The notes under the pieces: model-generated
What the model was told of the DNA's origin: nothing
What the model saw: the letters and a program-made list of their open reading frames with translations, nothing else
Databases searched by the model: none
Position numbers and translations under genes: made by a program
Part shown: positions 9,044 to 20,759 of the stretch, piece after piece
Layout: every line of letters starts with the position of its first letter
Position numbering within the stretch: position 1 is the first letter of the stretch
Source: Pelargonium nanum
Taxonomy: Eukaryota; Streptophyta; Magnoliopsida; Geraniales; Geraniaceae
Length of the DNA stretch: 22,770 nt
NCBI GenBank assembly: GCA_036897485.1
Contig: JAYMTF010001538.1
Span: 1-22,770, forward strand
Direction: 5' to 3'

Positions 9044-12000
9044 GTATTATAGCTTGGAACTGCCGCGGATTGGGCAATCTGCGGACAGTTCAGGTCCTGC
9101 AGACTCTTGTGCGGGAAAAGAAGCCCGACCTACTTTTTCTGATTGAAACTCGTCGGTCACGTGTCGAGTTAGAAAATTTGAGAAAGAAATTACGTATGCA
9201 TGGGTGTTTTGCGAGGGACTGTATAGGGAGAAGCGGCGGCTTGGCTCTATTATGGGTCGATCGGGTCCAAGTATCCCTACTAGGCAGTTCAAATAATCAC
9301 ATTGATGTGTCGGTTACGTCCTCTCACTGGGGTACATGGCAGGTTACTGGATATTATGGGGAACCGGATAGAACGAGAAGATCTGTCTCATGGGACCGGA
9401 TCCGTTCCCTCACTCGACCGCCTGACCAACCTTGGTTATGTCTTGGAGATTTTAATGATTAAGCTTTTGCCAAGGAGAAGCGTGGTGGTAATCCTCAACC
9501 AATGGCTCTTTTAACCGGGTTCTCTTCAGCTATTTCTGAGGCGGGGTTAAATGACTTAGGGTTTGAAGGGTATGAGTTTACTTGGAGTAGGGGGAGTGGT
9601 AATGATTTTCGCATAGAGGAGAGGTTGGATCGTGCTTTGGGGTCTGAAGGGTGGCGGTCAAAGTTCGAAAATTGGAAGGTGACGCACTTACCATTTACTT
9701 CTTCTGATCACTGTCCAATCTGGGTACATCCGGTTAGCATGCAAAATATTCAAGCTCCACATCGCTTCAAATTTGAGAATCACTGGATTTCGGAAGCCGA
9801 GTGTGAAGAGGTAGTACGTTCCGGCTGGTGGGGTGGTTCGGTCACGGAAAAGTTCTCTAATTGCAGTGCGGCACTGGAACGGTGGGGAGGCAGGTCGTCG
9901 GCCTCGCTGTTAAAAGAGGTTCAGAATGTCAGTAAACGGTTAGAGAGGCTCAGTGTACGTACAGATCCGGCAGGACGAGCTTTACTCGAGGAAACGCGCA
10001 AACAATACTTACTTCTTCTTGATAAACAGGAAAAATACTGGAAGCAAAGATCGAAGATGATGTGGTTGGCGGAAAGGGACCAGAATTTCAAATTTTTCCA
10101 TCGTTCGGCATCAGCGAGAAAACGTGCAAACTGCATCGAAAAACTTAAGCAAAGCTCGGGCGAATGGGTTGAGGGCGGTGACAACATTCGCAGGCTGCTG
10201 GTGGATCACTTCGTAGCTCAATTCCGATCACGAAGTTCGGGTAATTTGAATCTCCTAGAATTTATCGAACCAAGGATTACCGAACAGCAGAATGAACAAT
10301 TAATGATGGCGTTCGACTCGGACGAAATAAAAAGGGCAGTGAACTCAATGCATCCAGACAAGGCTCCCGGTCCGGACGGGTTAAACCCGACTTTTTACCA
10401 ACAGTACTGGCATATTATTGGCCGAGATGTCTCACAGGTATGCCTTGATATTCTGAATTCGGGTACGATGCCAGCTGATTTAAATGTTACTAATCTTGTT
10501 ATGATCCCGAAAAAGGCGAACCCGATGACTGTAAATGATCTCCGCCCCATTGCCTTATGCAATGTGATTTACAAGATAGTGTCGAAAACGTTAGCAAACA
10601 GGCTAAAGGCAATTTTACACTCAATTATTTCTGAATCTCAAAGCGCTTTTGTCCCGGGATGATTGATCACAGATAATGTTTGCATTGCTAATGAGATTTT
10701 CCACGCAGTTAAAAGGAAGAAGGAGGGAGGTCCGGGTTGGTGTGCTTTAAAACTTGATATGGCAAAAGCTTATGACAGCATTGAATGGGATTTTCTTTGT
10801 CACATGTTAAGACGAATGGGTTTGAACAATTTTTGGACGTCATTGTTAATGAGTTGTGTTACCTCCGTAAGGTTTCGGGTCGATTTTGATAGATGCCTTT
10901 CGGAGGAGTTCGTGCCGGAGAGGGGAATAAGGCAAGGTGACCCTCTTTCACCTTACCTTTTCATTATTGTTGCTGAGGGACTTTCCTCGGCATTACGAGC
11001 TAAGGAACATGCGGGTTTGATCCATGGATTCTCGGTTGCTCGGGGAGCTCCAACAATTTCGCATCTTTTCTTCGCAGATAATGCGCTAATTTTTTTCCGA
11101 GCAAACCAAGAGGAGGATGAGACTATTCGTGATACTCTATCTTTGTATGAATCGTGTTCGGGTCAGAAGGTGAATTATCATAAATCATCTCATAATGTTC
11201 AGTCCTAACGTATCGGGTTCGAATAAAACAGTGGTCCTGCATACTCTTCGGGTTAACCCGGTCCCGTCGTTCACGTCTTATCTTGGTGCACCGGCCTGTG
11301 TAGGAGGGGGGCGAGTGCGTATCTTTGATGAGCTGGTTGATAAGGTCCGATTCCGAGTAAGCTCATGGTCCTCTAAAGCACTCTCAAAAGCGGGAAAGGA
11401 GGTCTTTTTAAAGGCCGTAGCTCAATCGATTCCGACGTATACTATGAGCGTATACCTTTTACCCTTGACCACGTGTTCTAAGCTGGAGTTGATCATGAAT
11501 CAATATTGGTGGCAATCTGGGGGAAGGAATCGGTGTTGTATTCATTGGCGTAGTTGGCAAGGGTTATGTTCGAGTAAGCTAATTGGAGGGATCGGATTCC
11601 GTAAACTTCACGAATTCAATGTATCTTTACTGGGGAAACAATTATGGCGGCTGGAAACACGACCGGAATCGCTGTTTAGCAAAGTATTTAGGGCGCGGTC
11701 CTTTCCCACCAAGCCAGCGTTTGAAGCCTCCATAGGGTCGAACCCAAGCTATATCTGGCGAAGTTTTGTTTCTGCTCAGAATCTGGTAAAATCACAATGC
11801 TACTTGCGGGTCGGGTCAGGTGAGAACATTCGAGCTTGTGTTGATCCTTGGGTCTCTACCCTTCCATCTTTTGTTCCGAGACCACGATTGGATACTTCTC
11901 TTTATGAAATGATGGCAGTAAAGGTTAATGAGCTGTGGGATGTTACTTCACATGCATGGGATATTTCAAAACTGGATGCTCTATACTCTCCGGAAGTGTG

Positions 12001-13111
12001 GCGGGAAATCATTAAAATCCCCACGAGTCGTCGATACATGGTAGATAGCTGGGTTTGGAACGCAGAAAAGAATGGACAGTACTCGGTTCGTAGTGCTTAC
12101 AGATGCCTTACCAGGCCAAGCGGCACGGCGGGAGGTGATCCTTTATGGAGAGCTCTTTGGAAAACTCCGGTGCAGAATAAAGTAAAGCATTTCTTTTGGA
12201 GAGCGGTGTCGGGATCTCTTCCGGTCATGATAAATTTGATAAAGAAGGGAGTAGACGTTCAACCAGTGTGCCCTCGTTGTAAATCAGAGGAGGAGTCCGT
12301 GTGTCATGTGTTGTTAAAATGTAGCTTCGCAAAACGCAGCTGGTCGTTGGTAGGCTTGGGAGGTATGTGCGAGGTTGCTAGTTGCCTAGATGATTGGTTG
12401 ATGATGGCAAAAGATAGACTGGATCAGAGACAATTATCTAGGGCGCTATATTTGGGCTGGGGGTTATGGAAATTTCGAAACGATGGTGTCTGGTCGGCGA
12501 ATTGGAAAGAAGCATCAGAGCTGGTGGGCATGGCGGATTCAATGCTCTCGGCTTGGGAGTTGGTACAGGCGAAGAAGCGCATTGGTTCATCGCTGGCTTC
12601 ATCAGACACGGTCGAATATCAGTGGTCGCCTCCACCGGAACAGTTCTTCAAAGTCAACACTGATGCTGCGGTTTTTGAAGAAGGAGGGCGGTCGGGAGGG
12701 GGCTGGGTGGTCCGCGATCATAGGGGAGCTTGTCGAGGTGGTGGCAGAGTGGGTTGGGCCGCCTATCTGATCCCGAGTCATGCGGAGGCTCTAACTATCA
12801 AAGAAGCTCTGAGCTGGCTGATTGGTATAGGATGGAAGTCGATAATTGTGGAAACAGATGCTCTACTGGTTGTTCAAGCTTTGCAAACCGGAGGGGAGGA
12901 TTCCAGTGCCTCGGGATTGATTTTTAGTGATATTCTTGAATTAGTGAAGTCTTTTGATAAAGTTGTGTTTCGTTTTGTGAGGAGATCAGCTAATTGCGTA
13001 GCTCACGCTTTAGCTAGGTCGTCCGAGTCTGTAACGGGTTCTATTGGATGGATGGGGGATGCTTACCCTATTCCGATCACGAGTCTGTTATTTTCTGATT
13101 TGAATTATTAA
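9040..13111 (+). pseudogene. LINE ORF2: endonuclease, reverse transcriptase, zf-RVT, RNase H (broken)
   Basis: The conceptual frame is about 1,356 codons, usual for plant L1 ORF2. The apurinic-type endonuclease domain (codons 1 to about 235) keeps N7 (AWNCRGLG), E36 (LIET), GDFN (136-139) and S222-D223-H224. Reverse transcriptase follows (about 441 onward: APGPDG, LRPIALCN, LDMAKAYD with Asp573, GIRQGDPLSPYLF). Next come a zf-RVT domain with CPRC and CHVLLKC, and a C-terminal RVT_3 RNase H (about 12,650-13,020; NTDAA, HAEAL, ETDAL, AHALA). Lesions: TAA at 9460-9462; TGA at 10660-10662 replacing the residue after FVPG; one extra base about 11188-11191, after which the frame resumes at ATAATGTTC; and FADN (Asn codon 11080-11082) where the active enzyme has FADD. 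It overlaps ORF1 by four bases. Confidence 0.95.
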
Positions 13112-13132
13112 TATATTAGCGTGATTCCCGTC

Positions 13133-13141
13133 AAAAAAAAA
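13133..13141 (+). other. LINE poly(A) tail
   Basis: Nine A directly after a 21-base 3' UTR mark the 3' terminus left by target-primed reverse transcription. The short tail fits an old insertion. Confidence 0.8.
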
Positions 13142-16100
13142 TGACAGCATATCTGTTTATTAAATATCATATTTACATATTTGAGTTATTTTATGAGCTA
13201 CGATATTATATGTCCTCAATATTGTACAATTTGTATAATGTGATGTGCCAATTATTAAAATATAACATATCGCCTATTCTAAACGCCAAGAATAATAATA
13301 TTTTTTATTTATAAAATTAACTAATTACATAAAATATGAGAAACTTTTTAGAAGTAAAGTAGACGATTATTTTAAAATGGAGCATAAACTAATCTTGTTC
13401 GAAAGCGATGAATGTATATGAAAGAAAGATTAATGTTTGGGTTATGTTTCTATTTTGTTGGTAGCAAAATGTGTAATTGAAAGGATAGAAAACTAAGTCT
13501 TGGGTAACATCATCTCGACACTTGTATATGTATATAAGTATTTGAACCATTCAATTTTTACCGGAAAATTAACTTATACGCTCAAGCGACTCATTCTTCT
13601 AAACTAATCAATAGTAATTAAATTTAATTAATTAGTTTGTTCATGCTTAGTGACCAAGTTTGGTGATAGACATGGTCATCTCCTGGTAATCTCCTAAAAT
13701 TATTGTGTCGTATACAAATACAGTGATATAATTATGTTTTGATTTTGTAGAAAGTATAATTACCTTAAGTATTGGACATTAAGCAATTAACTACACAGTT
13801 AATTAAATGTTTATTTTTTAACAAATTTTGGTGAGAGAAAGCTACTCAATTATAAGAAAATAATAAGTTACATGTGCAAAGCAAACAAGAATGATTGCTG
13901 ACAAATGATTTTTCTCATCATACATCAATACATCATCGTCTTCATGTATTTTATTATCCATTATATTATTATCTTCGGGTTAGGTCAATTAAATCATCGG
14001 TTTAATCCTTTAATATAAAACCCATAAAGTTTAAATAAAAATAAAAATAAAGGTTCGACGGACAATCTTGAAATTAATTTTGATAAATAGTAACATGGGT
14101 GGGGTTGCAAGATTATAAATGCTCTAATGAGGACAATATGTAATTATGTATTGACATTTTCTTATAGTTTTTTTGTAGGAAATGTTGGACCAATCTGGAT
14201 AGGCTAGGACATCCCATTTTAATCAAATTATTTAAGAGCTTATGGCTAATTAATTAATCAACTATCAACTATGCAATCAAAGCTATAAAATACTAATTAA
14301 TTAATTAATTATATAACTTGATTTCACATTATATATGTAGCTCAGTCTCCTTCTCCTTCTGTGTGGTCCTTGAAAGAACAATTAATTAAGATATACCATG
14401 AAGTTATATTTATTACTAGTTAATCTATATGTATATATTATACATAATCATTTATTTTATATAGTACTTTATTATAAAATAACGTTAGGAAAAAGAAAAT
14501 CATTGTTTCAATTATGCATGTTGAACTTGAAAGTAGTATTAATTTGCCTTCTCTTTTTTTTACAAGTATAATTAAGGAGATGACTAGATGACTCTACTAA
14601 CTTAAAAAAAAAATGATACTCCTATTCGTATTCCTATTCCTAACTCTGAATATTTCTGTATATAATAGGGTTCATAAATCATCTTTTCATTAAAAAAAAA
14701 AGGGGCTATATATTTACATACATCAACATCTACTCAATAGTTAGCTATTTGTTGTAGATGAATATATAGAATAGATTGGGGATTCCATCATTTAATTTTA
14801 ACGATTCAGTTATTTATTATGACAAAGACATGGAATGATAAAATATTTTTTTGCATACTGACCCACAAACAAAAATCAACATTACCAAACTGATGCACAA
14901 TAACTTAAACATCTTAAATAATCAAATTGAAGACATTAAAATCATCTCCCTCAGCTTGAATAATTAAGTTGAAATCATGATTGATGAACAGTCGTGACTA
15001 TTGAACAATGTCAATCTAGCATGACCTGAGTTTTGTTTTCAAAGCAATAATAGCTAGTAAAGATTCAAATTTGAAGTTGCGTAGATTGGATTGGCAAAAT
15101 GAATTGTGAATGAAGCAAATAATGAATGAACAAAATCTCGATTCCCTGTCACCTACCTCCTGCCATGGCATACCATACCAGTAGCTTGCAATTGGCTCAC
15201 AATGTTCAATTCATATTCTGTGGACAATAAATTAAACAGTCTAGGAACAATCCCCCAAACATTATTACACAAACACACCATACCATACCATATCCACAAC
15301 TATTGCTAAAATTTTAATCACCCAGTACTGGCAAGAAATGGATTTCAGTATGGAGGTCAGGTAGCTACACAATCAATATTTTAGCAGTGAAGAGCAAGAG
15401 ATCATCACTGTCAAATAATTAAATGTGATCATAGACAACATTAATCACTGTGAAAATAATGTTCGATTTATGAGGACACGTCATCATCGCAACTTACACA
15501 CGAGGTCAAGAAAGTCAGCTGAATATAAAATAAACCGCACATGCAACATGACAATTGAATTGGCAACCAACAACCTTATCATTTTCATTTAAGGTTCAAT
15601 ACAAAAAGTACATTGCATACAATTTACAATTAACATTAGAAACTGCACAGTGCACACCAGTCATTTCTCATTTGAATATCAATTGATAATCCTAGCAATT
15701 AAAAAATGTTGCCAAAAACTGCTCAACAAATTTAAAACACCCTTCAAACTTGCCTGTCCTTTCTCATTCACAATTTAAAACCTCACCCAACAGATATACA
15801 AGAATCTTTGGTCCAAAGTCATACCCTTCACTTGTCTCATTCTTGTAACATACATATATGACTTCAATTCAAATAGACAGTGACATATAACATATAATCC
15901 TATAAATCCTTCCCAAAAACTCAATGTGTACATTACACTAACCAGTGTGACTTGCACGTATATATTTATTTTAAACTAAAAGGCATAGCACTACCTGCAA
16001 GTTGCTACTCACCAACTCTTAGCAACTATAGATGATGCAGGTGCTCAAGTCTGCAAATGAAAATACAATTTAATAGTGCTCAAGAAAATTTATCCTCTAT

Positions 16101-17085
16101 AAAAAAAAAAAGCAATTGCAGCAACTACAACAAGCAAACAAGAGAAAACAAATCAAACAAATTTATACGCAAAAACTGTGCCATTACGGGTTAGATGCTA
16201 GAAGCTATACCTGAAGAAAGGATACAAGAAAATGATTTTATAGCTTATCAAGCCACCATTCAAAAGTAGCCAAAAGCTCTAAAAAACCAACTTGTGTCAA
16301 TAATTCACTTACCAGTGACCACACCACACCAGTGTGTGACTCTCTGAGTGTGACCTTCTGTGCTGTGCAGCCAACACACTCATTCAGGTCCAAATATGCA
16401 CATGTTCTGGTTTCCACTCACACAAACAACTCTGCTAATTTCACATGTAGCTTGCCTCATCTTGCACTAAATAGTAAAAAGCAGCAGATAAGCATGAGTG
16501 CACAATGCAAAGGCAACAATTAAGCAACCATTCGGTATATTTGAGATCTGAGACTACAACCCGACAATTGCATCACAATTTTTGCCTCCATGAATTCAAA
16601 TATATATCAGAGTAGGTGAGCGAATAGAGCCAACAAGGACATGGAATTTATGAAAAGAACTGAAGTTGCTTGGACCAGAGGATAATCTCTTATTGGTTAT
16701 TCAGTTCAGCATCCCATGTGATGGAAAGTTAGTTCGAAAAAACGCAAGGGGCCACAGCTGAAACTTTCTTTACAAGTTGTGGATCACATACGCTCAGGCA
16801 AGTGATGGGAGGTCACTGGAGAATACATTTTAGGACAAAGGATACCAAAATACAGCATATATCACCTTCAACTGTTCTAGAGAGCGACTTCCATCTTCTC
16901 CAACCCACAAACTATTACCTATTCTAGTACAGTATAATGCCCGGAATCTGGCCTACACCATCTTCCCAAACTCGTATCTAGATTACAGTAGTACACTGCA
17001 CATAGAAACAGGAAAATTTCATAACATTGTAGATCACTAAGACTGAGATTCTAGACTTTTGGTCAAGATACCCTCTAAATCGTAG
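13142..17085. other. AT-rich intergenic DNA, no supported gene
   Basis: About 3.9 kb with no frame over 63 codons and no protein family resemblance. Composition changes near 15 kb from very AT-rich to more A- and C-rich on the plus strand, that is T- and G-rich on the minus strand. That is compatible with minus-strand introns or untranslated sequence but is not proof. A splice-like exon candidate lies at 15995-16050. Confidence 0.5.
15995..16050 (-). other. Possible 56-nt non-coding exon on minus strand
   Basis: Read on the minus strand, a pyrimidine-rich acceptor ending CATTTGCAG abuts 16050 and a donor CTTGCAG/GTAGTG ends the segment at 15995. Both fit plant U2 splice sites. All three frames of so short a segment are uninformative. 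It could belong to a non-coding RNA or to an extended transcript from the RING gene, which lies upstream on the same strand. This is a weak, motif-only call. Confidence 0.15.
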
Positions 17086-17087
17086 TA

Positions 17088-17316
17088 CTTCCGTCCCAAA
17101 ACAAGGGTCCACTTTCCTTAGAACAAGTTGGTTAGAATTCATATTTCTCTCTTATACCCTCGTGTACTTTTGCTGTCACAAGCTCAAGGAGTTTTATCTA
17201 ACTTATCGTACATATACTCTTAGTAATACATGCACAATTAACTAACAAAAAGAGAAAATGGATACTCATTATTGACAGAACTATAGAGAATCGACACGCT
17301 TTTTAGATGGAAGGAG
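17088..17316. mobile_element. Stowaway-like (Tc1/mariner-type) MITE
   Basis: The left end reads TA then CTTCCGTCCCAAAACAAGGG; the right end, on the minus strand, reads TA then CTCCTTCCATCTAAAA. Both match the Stowaway terminus (CTCCCTCCGTCCCAAAA) with small changes. TA borders sit at 17086-17087 and 17317-17318. At about 229 bp and with no coding potential, it is a typical non-autonomous copy. The termini are better preserved than those of the element at 1615-1833, suggesting a younger insertion. Confidence 0.75.
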
Positions 17317-19828
17317 TAATATTGTTGGTCCTAGGATAAACTAGCCACCATCCTCACTTTATATGGACCAATTGCAAGTTATCTCACAGTAAAATGTTGA
17401 AGTACATAAACCGACACGATAATATGCATGCAACAAATATATTTGAAAAGGTTAAGCACTCAGCAAACTCATACCCACAAGTCTTTGTTCAACTCAACAT
17501 TAAACTTGCAACATTCATAAGTCTCAACCCCACCCCTAACAGTAATCTAGAGTCCCTCATATTGACAGCAAGTAAAGATGTTTACTAATGACTTGAGTAA
17601 CTCACCAAATGAGAGATTGACAGTGGCAACTGTGAAGTCCATAGTCTAGAGCTAGGCAGGAAAAACCAAACAATAAACAAGAAGACCTAGTTTTGCTTTT
17701 AAACAATGAAAAAAAGGAAGTTCTTAGATTGACAAATAACAATGTTTTACATCTTAAACATACTGCCAAACATAGTCCTTCTAGCCTCCACAAACAACTG
17801 GGATTTAACAAAAAATGGAAACTGAAAATGTAATTTCTCAAACTTTTACAGGAGAAGAATAAAGTAAACTGTATAACCAACAATATCCATCTCATTTTGC
17901 TAAGCATTAATTAAATGAACTCCAACAAAATGATAACATTCATGATTTCCAAAAGACAAGAATTTATTTGACTGATTCAAGCATACCCTGTAAATATACA
18001 AAATGCAGACATAAAAGGGAACAACATATTTAACACCAAATAACAAAGACTTGCCTTTATTGAGATTTGAGGGGATAAAAACCCTCTGAATACAATGATG
18101 ACTATCAAACTACTTAATAACTCATATTACCAACAGAAATCATCGAACAGCTCAACTTCAAGTGTCAGATTTGGCATGCAATACCTGAAAGCACAAAACC
18201 AAGCCATGTTTCCCAAAAGATCTGTCACTCAAACCACAGAATATATTCTCAAATTTCCATCACTTCAAGATTAGTACCTTCCCTTTTCTAAAATCGAGCA
18301 CAGTAAGTTGCAGCTGCGTACATAGTAATATGGTCTTACTTCAAAACTAACAGGTCTAAACTAGAATTACATATGGATATTCTGTAAACTCATTTAAACA
18401 TAAGGTTATGCACATGGCCGCAATGGAAAAAAACAAGTGCTATAATAGCAAGCACCACTGTATGAAATCATCTCTTACCTAACCACATCAAAAATTGAAA
18501 AAAATTTCCTAGGAAATCATTAACGAATATGACTCATAATAATGAAAAGGCCACACTAATCAGTTAATCACAACCCCAAATGAAACTAAATAACAGATGT
18601 GCGTGTAGGTAGATACTAGAGAGAGAACTTAGCCACTAAATAACAGATATCAACACTCTCGCTCTGATTGAAAGATAACATGAAACCAAGTACATCTTTA
18701 ATCTAAGTTCAAATCTTTGAATAAAACTACACAGCAGTCCTGTAGCCCTAAAGGCTAAAACATGACTAATAATGCTACAGATTTCTACAAGGACATTCGG
18801 TTTTGTGTTTGAAGAATGCCATCAAATTTCAGCCGAAGAGTATGCATGCAAGCATGGGCAACAGTCACATACTTAGTCATCAAGAAAGGCAAACACTAGT
18901 TTATAAGATTAACCTATACGAGAGTAAGGCCTCAAAAGGATGTTATATTAAATTGGCTCTCAGATCATCCATGTTTCGCTTGAAAAACTCATGCAAGCAT
19001 GACACTAAGCCTCATTTCTTGACTATATATATAAGGTCTTGCAATTTAAGCTTACTTCTCTCCTAGTCTTTATATATCTCCCACTTTTTTCAGAATCAAT
19101 TTATGCTGATGCAATTAATATATTGAAATTGGACATTACTTTGACAGCCAGTCTGCATAGTAATGACACGCATGCATCACAACAAGTGCCCTTAAATATC
19201 TATACCAAATTATATTCTTAGGTTATACCCAACTAACTATAATCTGGATCAAATAATCAAAAACATGGTACAGTATAATATGGAAGCTCTAGTTACAAAA
19301 CAAAGTTTCCTCATATTTGCTTTCTTACAAGTACTTAATGGGAGATGTTTGCAGCATCACAAACTGAAACTTAATGGGCATGAATTAAAGGGAGAAAAGA
19401 TGTCTATGGCCATTAAATTCTACTTGTTAAAAGCTTATCAGTTATCATAATTCCAACTAGACAATATACTAAGCCACATACATGCCTATGGGCTACAAGA
19501 GTTCATATGTAGTTCTGTATGCATAGATGTCTAAATATAACATGCTAAATACTCAAACATATACAATGCAGAGTAAAACAGACGGTAAATAATTGCACTC
19601 ATTGAAATTTAAAAATAACCAAATGAAACAACAGCTTTGGACCTACAAACTCGAAGATATAAAGTATTGCCCAGATACATTAACCAGTCAATATGAATGA
19701 CGACACAAAATAGGGCATTTCATAATGAGAAGGAAAAAAAAAAGAACAGTCCATATGACCATGCATTTGAATGAGCTGATTTGCATGTCTGTGCAAGAAC
19801 ATAAACACACCTTCAACATAGTCATGTG

Positions 19829-19851
19829 GAGAGAGAGAGAGAGAGAGAGAG
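19829..19851. repeat. (GA)11 microsatellite
   Basis: Uninterrupted GA units, in the presumed downstream region of the RING gene, where they would read as CT in its transcript. Confidence 0.95.
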
Positions 19852-19853
19852 TA

Positions 19854-19909
19854 CCAATAACAACAAAATAAGTCAGTCAACTAACACATGCCAATAACAA
19901 CATAATAAG
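19854..19909. repeat. 19-bp local direct repeat
   Basis: CCAATAACAACAAAATAAG at 19854-19872 recurs at 19891-19909 with one mismatch, a period of 37 bases. It sits immediately beside the GA microsatellite and suggests a local slippage duplication. Confidence 0.8.
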
Positions 19910-20050
19910 CTATAACAGCAATATAATGATGTATGAACAATTTCCTCAAAAAAGATTCAGCACCAAATGCACTAAAAAGATTTACAAACCACTTGAAATT
20001 GACAACCCCAGAACACAAGTTAGCAGTTTGGGTTCTCGCAACTGAATATT

Positions 20051-20734
20051 CTAGTTCCATAAAAGAGCAACAACAACAAAAAACACAATAATAAAAAACA
20101 ACCTCTTCAGATAATTATCTTGTTGTACTTGTTGACCCCCATGCTGACGATATCCATGTGCATGGCCCCCATGATATGAATTAGAAAATCCATATGGAAA
20201 TCCAGCAGATGGACCATACATTGTGGCATCTGGAAATCCATGCACCTGAAAATTGAACAAAGATGGGATGAGACCCCCAAAAGCCGCAGACAATGTGAAA
20301 TTCCCAAATCTTGCAGTTGCCATAGGTGCAAACCCTCCCAAGCCTAAGCCTCCCATAAATCCAAACCCATGTTGGGGGAAATGATTTGTTTCCGGTGGGG
20401 GAGCTGTTTCAGGTCTCTGCCCAGATGGACGGTTTGGAATGTTAACCCCTGGAATTGATTTTGATCGTGGATCTGTCGATGTCTTTCCCCTGCCATATAA
20501 AGGGACCAATTTCTCCTCCTCAACTATGGCCTTACAAACTGGGCATTCCTGGGAACGTGAGTGAATGTGCAGCCATTTGTAAAGGCAAGGCCAGCAAAAG
20601 AGATGACCGCATAAAGTAACAATTGGGTCTTGTGCCAAGTCAAAGCATATATTGCACTCGAAGTTACCAGCATCATTGCTGCCATTGTTGCCAGAGAAAG
20701 AGGGGCTTGTTGATCCCCCAAACCCGCTTGCCAT
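20051..20734 (-). CDS. RNF5/RNF185-type (RMA-like) RING E3 ubiquitin ligase, membrane anchored
   Basis: This 227-residue protein, in one coding exon, transfers ubiquitin from an E2 to target proteins. The C3HC4 RING is complete: C27, C30, C42, H44, C47, C50, C64 and C67, with CNICFDLAQDPIVTLCGHLF and CPVCK as in the RNF5/RNF185/RMA family. A conserved block follows (LVPLYGRG, about 77-84, then PNRPSGQRPE). The middle is rich in Gly, Phe, Pro and His. Residues about 212-226 are a hydrophobic tail anchor ending WN. Family members sit in the ER membrane with the RING in the cytosol and act in ER-associated degradation; this is known of the family, not shown here. The start is the first ATG in a 25-base leader after a predicted splice acceptor. 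No lesion is seen. The ELO-like gene lies divergently upstream. Which paralogue it is cannot be told from the sequence alone. Confidence 0.95.
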   Translation of the reverse strand: MASGFGGSTSPSFSGNNGSNDAGNFECNICFDLAQDPIVTLCGHLFCWPCLYKWLHIHSRSQECPVCKAIVEEEKLVPLYGRGKTSTDPRSKSIPGVNIPNRPSGQRPETAPPPETNHFPQHGFGFMGGLGLGGFAPMATARFGNFTLSAAFGGLIPSLFNFQVHGFPDATMYGPSAGFPYGFSNSYHGGHAHGYRQHGGQQVQQDNYLKRLFFIIVFFVVVALLWN

Positions 20735-20759
20735 CTCTGAAACTTCAACACTCCAAGTT

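Larger units (their letters stand above)
7861..13141 (+). mobile_element. Near full-length plant L1-type LINE, inactivated
   Basis: The element consists of a GC-richer 5' leader (about 7861-8026), ORF1 (8027-9043), ORF2 (9040-13111) and a 21-base 3' tail ending in nine A (13133-13141). There are no LTRs, which fits a non-LTR retrotransposon. Base composition changes sharply at both borders. The 5' border is set only by composition and may be off by tens of bases. I could not find a convincing target duplication: the sequence after the poly(A) does not recur near 7800-7880. ORF1 is intact but ORF2 carries two stops, a frameshift and an active-site substitution, so this copy cannot mobilise itself. 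It is the same strand orientation as the ELO-like gene and opposite to the RING gene. Confidence 0.93.
17319..20050. other. Region downstream of the RING gene, no supported coding gene
   Basis: No protein-coding gene is supported. The part nearest 20050 should be the 3' UTR of the minus-strand RING gene; I cannot place its polyadenylation site. Several minus-strand splice-like motifs occur (for example TTAG/GTAAGA near 18476 and an acceptor TGCTTTCAG near 18190), so a spliced non-coding or extended 3' UTR transcript is possible. Confidence 0.45.

Noticed and set aside
12424..12927. Several 60-95 codon frames on both strands within LINE ORF2
   Set aside because: They are off-frame readings of the zf-RVT/RNase H region, whose proper frame gives recognisable domains throughout.
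13142..13156. Target-site duplication of the full-length LINE
   Set aside because: The sequence after the poly(A), TGACAGCATATCTG, has no acceptable match around 7800-7880; partial matches were no better than chance.
17602..17907. Minus-strand 101-codon frame, the longest in the 13-20 kb region
   Set aside because: It is Phe/Leu/Ser/Cys-rich as expected from T-rich DNA, shows no domain, and has no supporting context.
19680..19880. Minus-strand 66-codon frame with a Ser-Leu repeat
   Set aside because: The Ser-Leu run is the translated GA/CT microsatellite and the rest has no recognisable motif.
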